Assembly: GCF_007860185.1 (NCBI RefSeq) | Contig: NZ_SJPY01000010.1 | Coordinates: forward strand, 62,001-126,000 | Reading direction: 5' to 3' | DNA length: 64,000 nt | Source: Novipirellula aureliae | GTDB lineage: Bacteria; Planctomycetota; Planctomycetia; Pirellulales; Pirellulaceae | In this document: in pieces, positions 56,401 through 63,919 of the stretch | Position numbering within the stretch: position 1 is the first letter of the stretch | Layout of the letters: the number at the start of each line of letters is the position of its first letter | Notes under the pieces: model-generated | What the model saw: only the letters and a program-made list of their open reading frames with translations | What the model was told of the DNA's origin: nothing | The model's database searches: none | Made by a program: the position numbers and the translations under genes

Positions 56401-56997
56401 ACCGAGTCCTCGATCGGGAATGATGTCGAGCACGCTCATCCGGGGCAAGCCTTCGCTTTCGAGTTCGCGCCGTCCCAGCGGACTGTCGGCTGGCACCGCC
56501 CCCTCGACTGGCAATCGGATCGTCACCAAATCGCCTTGGCGAACCCCTAGTTCCGAAGCCGCCGACTGGTTTAGTACCACGCCCTCCTCATCAGGAAACG
56601 CCGCTGGCAGATTCGAACCGTTTCCAAGCTCCCAAAACCGTTCGTCACAGCCGATAAGTTGGACGTTGCCAGCCCGATGGACCGTATCGGGGTCGGGAGA
56701 ATACTCGGCCACGCCGGTAGGAAAGAACGCCAATGCGGCCGCGTCGGGTCGACGGCTTAGCAGGTCATCAAGTTCAAAAAACGACCCCGGCGCGAGCATG
56801 AAATCGGTTTTTCCAAGTCGCTCGAGCGTCAACTCCCGCAAACTGCCGCGCATCGAATCGCCTACCAGAAGCGCACCGACGATCACCGCCGTCGCCGTAG
56901 CAACGCCCAAACCGACCGCCAGTGAGATGGGGAGGCGAAAACGCAGCCCCGACCGGATCATCGACCCGAGGCTAAATGTTGAAACCGATTGCGGCAT
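53458..56997 (-). CDS. Very large FtsX-family ABC transporter permease
   Basis: The 1179-residue protein starts with a membrane anchor (LPISLAVGLGVATATAVIVG) and a long periplasmic region in the MacB-like style (residues about 45-560). An FtsX core follows (LFLSLSFFVILSAIMLIAML, LRELGTLLAIGWNPSRVGRL), then a second periplasmic region and a second FtsX core (LGLLLGTIGLAIAQLRSVLD, LAVMRAVGFTRRRLANMVM). Such double-FtsX permeases need an ATPase partner; none is adjacent, so it must be encoded elsewhere. The substrate may be a lipoprotein or lipid. MIRSGLRF at 56961 is an alternative start. Confidence 0.9.
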   Translation of the reverse strand: MPQSVSTFSLGSMIRSGLRFRLPISLAVGLGVATATAVIVGALLVGDSMRGSLRELTLERLGKTDFMLAPGSFFELDDLLSRRPDAAALAFFPTGVAEYSPDPDTVHRAGNVQLIGCDERFWELGNGSNLPAAFPDEEGVVLNQSAASELGVRQGDLVTIRLPVEGAVPADSPLGRRELESEGLPRMSVLDIIPDRGLGRFSVTPSQVAPMNVYLSRSTVCDVLDRSGQANMVLFPTPVELSDLNLKLSTLGLKLKRNRQAAITEATADDADPNTEFVFDYYSLTSEQLLLPEAVVEKVTSGLDNGRVTVSNTYLANAIERLDESGRVLQTVPYSIITAIDSSSTLPLDYQPPSESPPSESLVPVVLNDWTARRLEAKVGTRLRFSYYEPEVEKGVEVERTFSAVVTDIVPITEPARPYRRNREAVFDKSPTVYNDPGLTPTVPGVTDQDSINDWDLPFQLVRKITPDDDAYWNHYRLTPKAFLPLADGQRLFGSRFGKATGLRIERLEGESEAELSKLILEAVRPSLAELGWIVRPIRSEQLAASKGTTPFDALFLSLSFFVILSAIMLIAMLFRLGLTSRLRELGTLLAIGWNPSRVGRLVLGEGGIVAAFGVIVGIFGGIGYAMFVLWSLRSWWVGAVTVPFLTFHWTATSILVGGLVSWGVSFVTIWFTVRSIVRVDAQRLLAGRDDESGSDKKNRKGGQSGQLSKFNLIAIGLSITACAAAAMGAVKGGQAAAGGFVGGGMMLLIAAMTVVYGWLSRPRRIGAANKKSPSKQSFSLSSLAARNASRHPLRSTLTIGLMATAAFLIIAMNAFQLQPTEKGTGGFDLIAQTAQPIYRDLANRQIQTELLGTDGELLSSAIVCPLRLRLGQDASCNNLYQATAPTVVGIPESFSQTMIEHPDRLPDFEWASYQSDANDQSECHWQLLQTTATGTADDPLPVVIDLGTAMWSLQLRGGVGEVTSFEFEPGKPIYFQVVGLLSNSLLQGRLMIGEQNFETVFPEISGYRLFLIDSGETNADPIASLLERKLGDVGMDASQTRDVLAGLLAVQNTYLRTFQSLGALGLLLGTIGLAIAQLRSVLDRRGELAVMRAVGFTRRRLANMVMRETAVLLMIGIGCGSLCAILAVLPYGIVSGMNPPWAGPLIIVLGIMFFGMLSGLIAVRQVVRMPLLESLRGQ

Positions 56998-57072
56998 GGC
57001 TGATTTGTTCCTGGCGGGATGTGGCCCAGGCTTCTAGCCTGGGAGTCGTCACAACGAAGAATGAGGTTGAAG

Positions 57073-57168
57073 AACCTTTCGTGGCTGTGGCTTCCAGCCG
57101 CAGGTTACGGGGGCCAGATGCCCCAGCCACCCTTTTGCCAAGCCAAAAATCAAGCGGTGACAAAGCGT
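57073..57168 (-). mobile_element. MITE-like element, third copy, inverted
   Basis: On the minus strand this reads CGCTTTGTCACCGCTTGATT, then GGCTTGGCAAAAGGGTGGCT, GGGGCATCTGGCCCCCG, and a CTGCGGCTGGAAGCCACAG hairpin, matching the other copies. The outer end has decayed (TAACGC in place of TAGTGC). A lone hairpin of the CCCAGGCT family sits next to it at 57025-57043. Confidence 0.7.
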
Positions 57169-57226
57169 TAGGCCACGTTCAAGTAACTCGTCAACGAGAT
57201 GGAAACCAACGGCGTGATACTCGCCC

Positions 57227-57862
57227 TTACTCTGCTGTGGTTTGGGTCGTGACGACCTGCTTGCGAGGGCCTTGTGGACCAGGTCGACGACCGCGCCGGC
57301 GGCCTTGTTGCAGCGGCACGAAACGACTCGCAATCGGTTGAATCAGCTTGCTGATACAAAGCTTGTTGATGCTCAAATCGGTCTCGTCCGACTCTGCTTT
57401 CAAAACCTCATGCAAACTCATCGGCAGCCGGATCGTAATCATTCGCTCTGGTTCTGCCGAATCGCTCTTCGAGGGATCTTGACCACGGACTGCCGCCACC
57501 ATCTCTTGTAGCTCCATGAACTCTTCGCTCATCTCGAATTCGCGAAGCGAATCGGTATCAGGAAATAGTCGGCGGACGACGCCATCCACACCTAACATCT
57601 CGCGATAGAAAACCACCCAACTGCCGGTCTTGGCGAACGCCTCTTCGGCCAACCGCAATACCTCACGACCTCGACGCTCGACAGGGATCGCACGATCCTC
57701 CGCAGGAGCGATTCCTAAGCGGGGGGCAATGCTGCCAACTTCATCGGGGGCGGGGTCGCTAGCATAGCGGAGGTTTTCTACGGATGCAGATTGCTTGCTC
57801 GACGGATTCGAGACGTCGTGGGAGTTTGCAGCAGCATGGGTAGAAGGGGTCGAATTCATCAT
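57227..57862 (-). CDS. Conserved protein with C-terminal ribbon-helix-helix motif
   Basis: The roughly 211-residue protein has a Ser/Asn-rich disordered start, a central helical region (REVLRLAEEAFAKTGSWVVF, REMLGVDGVVRRLF, MSEEFMELQEMVAAVRG), and a C-terminal RHH-like segment ERMITIRLPMSLHEVLKAES followed by LSINKLCISKLIQP. The tail is Arg/Gly-rich. RHH segments like this occur in HicB-type antitoxins and regulators. No HicA-like toxin gene is adjacent, so a DNA-binding regulator is more likely. The start MMNSTPST at 57862 follows AGGA at loose spacing; a longer frame to 57973 exists. Confidence 0.78.
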   Translation of the reverse strand: MMNSTPSTHAAANSHDVSNPSSKQSASVENLRYASDPAPDEVGSIAPRLGIAPAEDRAIPVERRGREVLRLAEEAFAKTGSWVVFYREMLGVDGVVRRLFPDTDSLREFEMSEEFMELQEMVAAVRGQDPSKSDSAEPERMITIRLPMSLHEVLKAESDETDLSINKLCISKLIQPIASRFVPLQQGRRRGRRPGPQGPRKQVVTTQTTAE

Positions 57863-58390
57863 CAAAAGAGATTCCTTTTCTCGGTGGAAAGGTGCCATCG
57901 AAAGCACCGTGGGCGGTTGTTTGCGGCCATCCTCACCCGCCGTCAAACCGAAAATCGGAAACGTTGCTTGCAAAACAACTTAGAGCAATTGCTAGCGGGC
58001 TGCGCAGTCTTTAAGCAGGGCTGACAGAGAGCGGGCAGTCGGCGTGTGCGTAAAAATTGCGCACCCGATCAGTGTGCATTCACCAAGTGTCCACCTCGGG
58101 CTTGTTCTGGCAGGCATTCGGCTATCCCTTCAAAAGACAAGCAAAACGCAGTGCAAAACGAAAAGGAAAAGATTTGCGAAAAATGAAAGCAATCTATTTG
58201 GCATCAAGGCTTGATTGCGAGCCAGGGCTTTCGGTGAACCGCGAAAAGCAAGGCAGAGGGGCGATGGTCAGGAAATTGCCACTAGAGGGGGTGTCGCGAC
58301 GGAGTCGCTCGAACCAGAGTTTCGGGGCGGAGGTCAAGGGTTCGTCAAGCTAGAAAATGCGGGAGTCCAGACTTTAGGCGTAGCATCTTG
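57863..58390. other. Gene-free stretch upstream of the RHH-protein gene
   Basis: No gene is convincing. A plus-strand frame at 58057-58353 gives a basic, low-complexity product with no family. The promoter of the RHH gene should lie in the left part. Confidence 0.45.
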
Positions 58391-58586
58391 GTAGTGGATC
58401 TTGTCAAAGATCCCTGATGTAGTGGATCTTGTCAAAGATCCCTGATGTAGTGGATCTTGTCAAAGTTCCCTGACGTAGTGGATCTTGTCAAAGTTCCCTG
58501 ATGTAGTGGATCTTGTCAAAGTTCCCTGATGTAGTGGATCTTGTCAAAGATCCCTGACGTGATGGATCTTTAACAAGATCCACTAC
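58391..58586. repeat. Tandem array of about 7 units of 28 bp (GGATCTT family), closed by inverted ends
   Basis: Units read GTAGTGGATCTTGTC then AAAGATCCCTGAT, with a hairpin GGATCTT-GTCA-AAGATCC; three units have AAAGTTCC, which breaks one pair. The array starts GTAGTGGATCTTGT (58391-58404) and ends with its exact complement ACAAGATCCACTAC (58573-58586), because the last unit is inverted. A single related hairpin is at 36979-36996. Confidence 0.9.
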
Positions 58587-58739
58587 GCCAGCAATGCAGT
58601 CGGGCGGCCCAATGGATCAACGAGATTGCTAGCGCACCCATGTAGAGGACTCGTGCCTGGGAGCGAAATGTCCTTCCCGAAAGCTAGGCCAAGCCAATCG
58701 AATCGGCGGACGCTTTCCGGTCGGAGCGCAGAGCGACAG

Positions 58740-59873
58740 TCAGGGCAAGATGCCGTCGCAAGCTTCGGCTAACAAGCTGGCTGCCCGCTGGACCTCGTCT
58801 CGACTGGTGGTCCAGCCGAGTGAGATACGGATGGTTCGGCGGATCTGCGCCTCGCTACATCCGATCGCTTGTAACGACCGAGTCATCTCGTCAGCCGGCT
58901 CGATCGATTGAGCGGTGGCGAAGACAAGTTGGCGAGCCGCTTTTTGGATTCGCGATGCTTCACACGGCATCTCAATCGCGAGTGTGTTGGCGATCCTCAC
59001 CGAGTCTTCGGCAAGCAAAACGCACTCTTTCCTTAGGGACGAATTTAGCCCATTGAGAAAGAGAGCGGTCTGCTCATAAAAGTTGTCGGCGACCTCGCTC
59101 GAACAGCGACTTGCCAAGTTGGCGGCAGCTCCCAAACCGATGCACCCGGGAACGTTCTCGGCTCCCGCACGCAGTCCCATTTCACGCGGTTCCCCGAAGC
59201 GTATCGGGGACAGTCGCAGGCCGCGGCGGACGTAGATCGCTCCACTGCCTTTGGGGCCATAGAACTTGTGCCCGCTCACCGACATCGTATCGACCCGCAG
59301 ACGCGTCACCTCGACGGGAAGTTTCCCAAACACCTGGCTCGCGTCGCAGTGAACACGCACCCCACGATTGTGGCAGATGTCCGCGACCTCCCGTACCGGT
59401 TGGAGCGTCCCCAGAACAGGATTGGCCAATTGCAGGCATACCAAGCGGGTGTTGTCACGCAACATCGACTTGACACGCTCCGGATCGACGACACCATCGA
59501 CCTCACAGGGAAACGTTTCGATCTCGTAACCCATCGATTCGGCTTGGCGAGCCGCGGCGATGACCGAATCGTGCTCGAGGCTACTGATCAGAACATGCCC
59601 TAGCCCAACCCCTTTTTGCTGGGGGGATGCCAGTTGGCCGAAGACCGCCAGGTTATTCGCCTCGGTCCCCCCATCCGTAAATACGATTTCGAACGATTCA
59701 CAACCAACCATGGTTGCAACCGACTCGCGAGCCTGCTCGAGCGACTCACCCACCGCTTGTGCTTGAGCATGCTCTTGGCCTGGCAGCATGAAATGGGTCA
59801 TCCAAAAAGGCTGCATCGCTTCAAGGACCGAAGGAGCAAGCGGCGTCGTGCGGTTATAGTCGAGGTAGATCAA
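58740..59873 (-). CDS. NifS/class V aminotransferase-like protein without the catalytic cysteine
   Basis: The fold is that of cysteine desulfurases: [35 protein letters not shown], His101 in SLEHDSV, and the PLP lysine in [14 protein letters not shown] (Lys203). The segment where the catalytic Cys normally lies (SSGSAC) reads [10 protein letters not shown], with no cysteine, and the usual NNE-GT motif reads NPVLGT. It may have another PLP activity or none. The start is placed at TTG 59873 because it gives the canonical IYLD opening. The frame continues upstream through a heptanucleotide array to ATG 59993 and beyond. Confidence 0.85.
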   Translation of the reverse strand: MIYLDYNRTTPLAPSVLEAMQPFWMTHFMLPGQEHAQAQAVGESLEQARESVATMVGCESFEIVFTDGGTEANNLAVFGQLASPQQKGVGLGHVLISSLEHDSVIAAARQAESMGYEIETFPCEVDGVVDPERVKSMLRDNTRLVCLQLANPVLGTLQPVREVADICHNRGVRVHCDASQVFGKLPVEVTRLRVDTMSVSGHKFYGPKGSGAIYVRRGLRLSPIRFGEPREMGLRAGAENVPGCIGLGAAANLASRCSSEVADNFYEQTALFLNGLNSSLRKECVLLAEDSVRIANTLAIEMPCEASRIQKAARQLVFATAQSIEPADEMTRSLQAIGCSEAQIRRTIRISLGWTTSRDEVQRAASLLAEACDGILP

Positions 59874-59874
59874 C

Positions 59875-59965
59875 GGGAGTTGGGAGTTGGGAGTTGGGAG
59901 TTGGGAGTTGGGAGTTGGGAGTTGGGAGTTGGGAGTTGGGAGTTGGGAGTTGGGGGTTGGGAGTT
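59875..59965. repeat. Heptanucleotide array, 13 units of GGGAGTT, at the start of the NifS-like gene
   Basis: Thirteen seven-base units (one GGGGGTT) fill 91 nt directly upstream of the TTG that opens the NifS-like gene. In that gene's frame it reads as PTPNSQL repeats. With 13 units the upstream ATG codons at 59993 and 60035 are in frame; gain or loss of one or two units would put them out of frame. No purine-rich ribosome binding site precedes the TTG, since the array is pyrimidine-rich on that strand. Confidence 0.95.
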
Positions 59966-60040
59966 GGAGGCGCGGTAGCCTATAGGCACCCATTCGCAAA
60001 ACAAGCCCCGGTAGAGACTGCTGAAATAGCAGCATTGTTT

Positions 60041-60165
60041 CAGGCCGGAGGCCGACATATCCTTGCCGGTGGCGTGAGCCACCGGATCAAAGGCGATTAA
60101 GCCGATTAAGCCGCCGCAGGCCGGAGGCCGACACTTGATCACAATGTGTCGCCCTCGGGGCTAGC
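60041..60165. repeat. Isolated REP-like units of the GGCCGGAGGCCGACA family
   Basis: Two units (CAGGCCGGAGGCCGACATAT at 60041 and CAGGCCGGAGGCCGACACTT at 60118) flank CCGGTGGCGTGAGCCACCGG. A reverse-oriented half-unit GTGTCGCCCTCGGGGCTAG lies at 60147-60165. They match the large array at 61905-63900. Confidence 0.8.
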
Positions 60166-60596
60166 GGTTCGGTTGCCATCCGGTCTTTAGCCCAGGATTG
60201 CTTGTAGCCCGAATGAATCAAAACCCGATGCTTAAGCGAGGCAACTCTCCCCCCCCGCTTACGCTTTGGGTTGCGAAAAACAGGCGGATCGTTTCTCTGC
60301 AAACCAATAGGATAGTTGCGCGGCGATAGAAAACCAGATCCTTACTTAAGGTGGCTTCGCTGCAATGCTAATCGAGGTAATAGGAAATAAACGGCTGCAA
60401 AAGGTCCCGCTCGGTCCGAAAAGAAAAACGCCTGGCGGGAAAGTTGGATGGATCACGCGTAATAAAGAGGCGGAAACACTCAAAAAAACGAGTGTTTCCT
60501 ATGGTTTTGTAATGAACGGGTTTGCAAGACATCGCTATCATGGTGATAATGATCTAGTCGAGCACCTTACAAACATCTTTTCTCTCGGAGTGTGTC
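60166..60596. other. Gene-free stretch upstream of DUF1559 copy 2
   Basis: No gene is supported. A plus-strand frame at 60365-60691 overlaps the DUF1559 start in another frame and is not protein-like. Inverted runs AAACACTC and GAGTGTTT near 60474-60498 may form a hairpin in the leader of the next gene. Confidence 0.4.
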
Positions 60597-61748
60597 ATGA
60601 AGCGTCAAAATATCGGTTTTACTCTCGTCGAGCTATTGGTGGTCATTACCATCATTGGCATCTTGATGGGGCTATTGCTGCCTGCGATTAATGCGGCGCG
60701 AGAAACCGCGCGTCGAAACCAATGCAATACCCAGCTAAAAAACTTGGCTGTGGCAGCCATCCAGTACGAAAACACGAAAAAGGAATTGCCTGGGTACATC
60801 CAAAGTTTTGGGAACTACGCAGGCGGAACTGGGGCGTTGGACCCTGCGGATCCAGACAATTCGCTCGTGCCAGCTCACACAAAGCTAGGCACTTGGGTCG
60901 TTGCACTGTTGCCATGGCTTGATGCCCAGCCGACCTACGAACGCTGGACCGAAGATCGGTATCCACTCCTTGAAAACGGCACAACCCCAAATGGCGGAGA
61001 CAATGGATATCATCAACTGTCCACGCCGAACTTGGCAATTATGCAATGTGGTAGTAACCCCGTTTCGGTAGGTGCGTTCGCTAAGAACAGCTATATCGCA
61101 AACAATGGTATGGTCGGTGCGTTGGCCGCCCCGGTTTCCGGTCCCGGTACCGGCGTTTCGTTTTTGGATTCTCAAAAACGGGCGAATGGAGCTTTCAATA
61201 ATAAGTTCCCCCGGACCGATCGTCCGGCGGGACCTGCGGTTCGTCTTGACGACTTCAAGGATGGATTTGGCAATACCTTGTTGTTCTCAGAAAACGTTCA
61301 AGCGCTTCCCTGGAATCGCGTCGGATTCAGTGAGTCGGCAACGCTTCAAGATCCGACTGCAACAGCTGCCTTGAACACCCTTGCTAATGCTCCATACGGT
61401 CAAGGTATGGTTTGGCACTACGAAGACATTGACCCTGCCGCCAGTATCTCCTGGAATCACGAGGGCTATGTGCCAGGCGATATCAATGATTTTCCCCTGC
61501 ACCGGATCAATGGTGGAGACGGCACGAATGATCGGTTCACTCTTACGATGAGTGCAGCAAACGCTGCCGACTTGGCTCGTCCGTCCTCGGCACACGTTGA
61601 TGGCGTGAACGTTTCGATGGCGGATGGAGGATCGCGGTTTATCGCGGATTCGATCGATTACCGAGTTTACCAAGCGCTTTTGACACCTCGCGGTAAGAGC
61701 AGCGATGTGCCTTGGCCAGAGTATGTTTTGCAAGGCGAAGAGCTCTAA
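60597..61748 (+). CDS. DUF1559 protein with prepilin-type leader, copy 2
   Basis: The 383-residue protein opens MKRQNIGFTLVELLVVITII, a prepilin leader with cleavage expected before Phe, followed by LLLPAINAARETARRNQCN and the DUF1559 body. The C-terminal AHVDGVNVSMADGGSRFIAD is the family's conserved end. It is shorter than copy 1 and clearly diverged from it. GGAG lies before the ATG at suitable spacing. A strong terminator follows 51 bp after the stop, so it is probably transcribed alone. Confidence 0.95.
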   Translation: MKRQNIGFTLVELLVVITIIGILMGLLLPAINAARETARRNQCNTQLKNLAVAAIQYENTKKELPGYIQSFGNYAGGTGALDPADPDNSLVPAHTKLGTWVVALLPWLDAQPTYERWTEDRYPLLENGTTPNGGDNGYHQLSTPNLAIMQCGSNPVSVGAFAKNSYIANNGMVGALAAPVSGPGTGVSFLDSQKRANGAFNNKFPRTDRPAGPAVRLDDFKDGFGNTLLFSENVQALPWNRVGFSESATLQDPTATAALNTLANAPYGQGMVWHYEDIDPAASISWNHEGYVPGDINDFPLHRINGGDGTNDRFTLTMSAANAADLARPSSAHVDGVNVSMADGGSRFIADSIDYRVYQALLTPRGKSSDVPWPEYVLQGEEL

Positions 61749-61799
61749 GCGATTCAAACCTGCAAACAAGTTTGCTTGACAATGCTTCATGACCCAGAG

Positions 61800-61833
61800 G
61801 GCGTTCTTCGATTTCGGAGAACGCCTTTTTTTT
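61800..61833 (+). terminator. Rho-independent terminator after DUF1559 copy 2
   Basis: GGCGTTCT (61800-61807) pairs with AGAACGCC (61818-61825) around a 10-nt loop, followed directly by eight T. This is the clearest intrinsic terminator in the window. Confidence 0.92.
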
Positions 61834-62360
61834 GTTGGCTGGGTCTCGGGATCTGCAAATTCTAAAGCAGGATTATGTTTTCCGACGCATTTCTCCCAAT
61901 CGCATGAGCCACCGGACTCAAGCCCCCAATACCCCCCCCAAGGCCAGAGGCCGACACATCCTTGCCGGTGGTGTAAACCACCGGACTCAAGCTCCCATAC
62001 CCCCAAGGCCAGAGGCCGACACATCGTTGCCGGTGGTGTAAACCACCGGACTCAAACTCCCGTACCCCCAAGGCCGGAGGCCGACACATCCTTGCCGGTG
62101 GTGTAAACCACCGGACTCAAGCTCCCATACCCCCCAAGGCCAGAGGCCGACACATCCTTGCCGGTGGTGTAAACCACCGGACTCAAGCTCCCATACCCCC
62201 AAGGCCGGAGGCCGACACATCCTTGCCGGTGGTGTAAACCACCGGACTCAAGCTCCCATACCCCCAAGGCCAGAGGCCGACACATCCTTGCCGGTGGTGT
62301 AAACCACCGGACTCAAGGTCCCAATACCCCCCAAGGCCGGAGGCCGACACATATTTCCCA

Positions 62361-62640
62361 ATGAACTCCGTTATGGCTTCGCATCAACAGCTTCGTCGCG
62401 ATCAAGATGTCAGTGGGTTCCGCACGATCTCTTGTAGAATTGAAGATGGAAATGTGTCGCCCTCTGGGCTAGGGAAAAAAACTAGCAAGTTTCCGGGGCC
62501 TGACGACCCCGGCAGTTTATGTGTCGCCCTCTGGGCTGAAACAACAACGACTCTCGAACAAATCGATAAGAACTTGGCCATGGAGCTGACATATCGCTTC
62601 CGCCCGCATAGAGGGCAGGCCACCAAGTAGAACACCCAGG
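62361..62640 (+). pseudogene. Truncated derivative of the transposase start, copy 1
   Basis: ACTCCGTT then ATG (62373) and the codons for MASHQQL match the start of the gene at 63920. After that the sequence departs (RRDQDVSGFRTIS) and includes two reverse-oriented REP half-units (GTGTCGCCCTCTGGGCT). It ends in an in-frame TAG at 62628-62630. The likely explanation is an internal deletion and rearrangement; a functional small protein is not supported. Confidence 0.7.
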
Positions 62641-63261
62641 TCACCAAGGCCAGAGGCCGACACATCCTTGCCGGTGGTGTAAACCACCGGACTCAAACTC
62701 CCGTACCCCCAAGGCCGGAGGCCGACACATCGTTGCCGGTGGTGTAAACCACCGACTCAAACTCCCATGCCCTAAGGCCGGAGGCCGACACATCCTTGCC
62801 GGTGGTGTAAACCACCGGACTCAAGCTCCCAATACCCCCCAAGGCCGGAGGCCGACACATCCTTGTCGGTGGTGTAAACCACCGGACTCAAACTCCCGTA
62901 CCCCCAAGGCCAGAGGCCGACACATCCTTGCCGGTGGTGTAAACCACCGGACTCAAGCTCCCATACCCCCAAGGCCGGAGGCCGACACATCCTTGCCGGT
63001 GGTGTAAACCACCGGACTCAAGCTCCCAATACCCCCTAAGGCCAGAGGCCGACACATTTTTGCCGGTGGTGTAAACCACCGGACTCAAGCTCCCATACCC
63101 CTAAGGCCAGAGGCCGACACATCCTTGCCGGTGGTGTAAACCACCGGACTCAAGGTCCCAATACCCCTAAGGCCAGAGGCCGACACATTTTTGCCGGTGG
63201 TGTAAACCACCGGACTCAAGCTCCCATACCTCCAAGGCCAGAGGCCGACACATATTACCCA

Positions 63262-63541
63262 ATGAACTCCGTTATGGCTTCGCCTCAACAGCTTCTCCGC
63301 GATCAAGATGTCAGTGGGTTCCGCACGATCTCTGGTAGAATTGAAGATGGAAATGTGTCGCCCTCTGGGCTAGGGAAAAAAACTAGCAAGTTTCCGGGGC
63401 CTGACGACCCCGGCAGTTTATGTGTCGCCCTCTGGGCTGAAACAACAACGACTCTCGAACAAATCGATAAGAACTTGGCCATGGAGCTGACATATCGCTT
63501 CCGCCCGCATAGAGGGCAGGCCACCAAGTAGAACACCCAGG
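63262..63541 (+). pseudogene. Truncated derivative of the transposase start, copy 2
   Basis: This is a near-identical copy of 62361-62640, offset by exactly 901 bp, differing at only a few bases near the start (CCTCAACAGCTTCTCC versus GCATCAACAGCTTCGTC) and one or two later. The identity suggests duplication of a unit of about 0.9 kb that included REP repeats. Confidence 0.7.
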
Positions 63542-63919
63542 TCACCAAGGCCAGAGGCCGACACATCGTTGCCGGTGGTGTAAACCACCGGACTCAAACT
63601 CCCGTATCCCCAAGGCCGGAGGCCGACACATCCTTGCCGGTGGTGTAAACCACCGGACTCAAGCTCCCATACCCCCAAGGCCGGAGGCCGACACATCGTT
63701 GCCAGTGGTGTAAACCACCGACTCAAACTCCCATACCCCCCCAAGGCCGGAGGCCGACACATCCTTGCCGGTGGTGTAAACCACCGGACTCAAGCTCCCA
63801 TACCCCTAAGGCCAGAGGCCGACACATCCTTGCCGGTGGTGTAAACCACCGGACTCAAGCTCGCGTACGCGTACCCCCAAGGCCGGAGGCCGACACATCA
63901 TTCCCCAAGGGACTCCGTT

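Larger units (their letters stand above)
61905..63900. repeat. REP-like array of about 23 units of 65 bp next to a transposase gene
   Basis: Each unit of about 65 bp holds GGCCGGAGGCCGACACAT (or GGCCAGAGGCC) and the hairpin CCGGTGGT-GTAA-ACCACCGG, joined by ACTCAAGCTCCCATACCCCC. Seven units lie at 61905-62352, ten at 62640-63252 and six at 63541-63900. Two transposase-start derivatives interrupt the array. The last unit stops 20 nt before the start codon of a RAYT/IS200-type gene. Minus-strand open frames (MCRPPALGVWELESGG and similar) come purely from the repeat. Confidence 0.93.

Noticed and set aside
57863-57973. HicAB toxin-antitoxin system
   Set aside because: The RHH protein at 57227-57862 resembles HicB-like ends, but no small HicA-type toxin gene is found on either side.
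61862-63762. Many minus-strand frames starting MCRPPALG across the REP array
   Set aside because: All are the same 65-bp unit translated; ends and starts fall at random unit boundaries.
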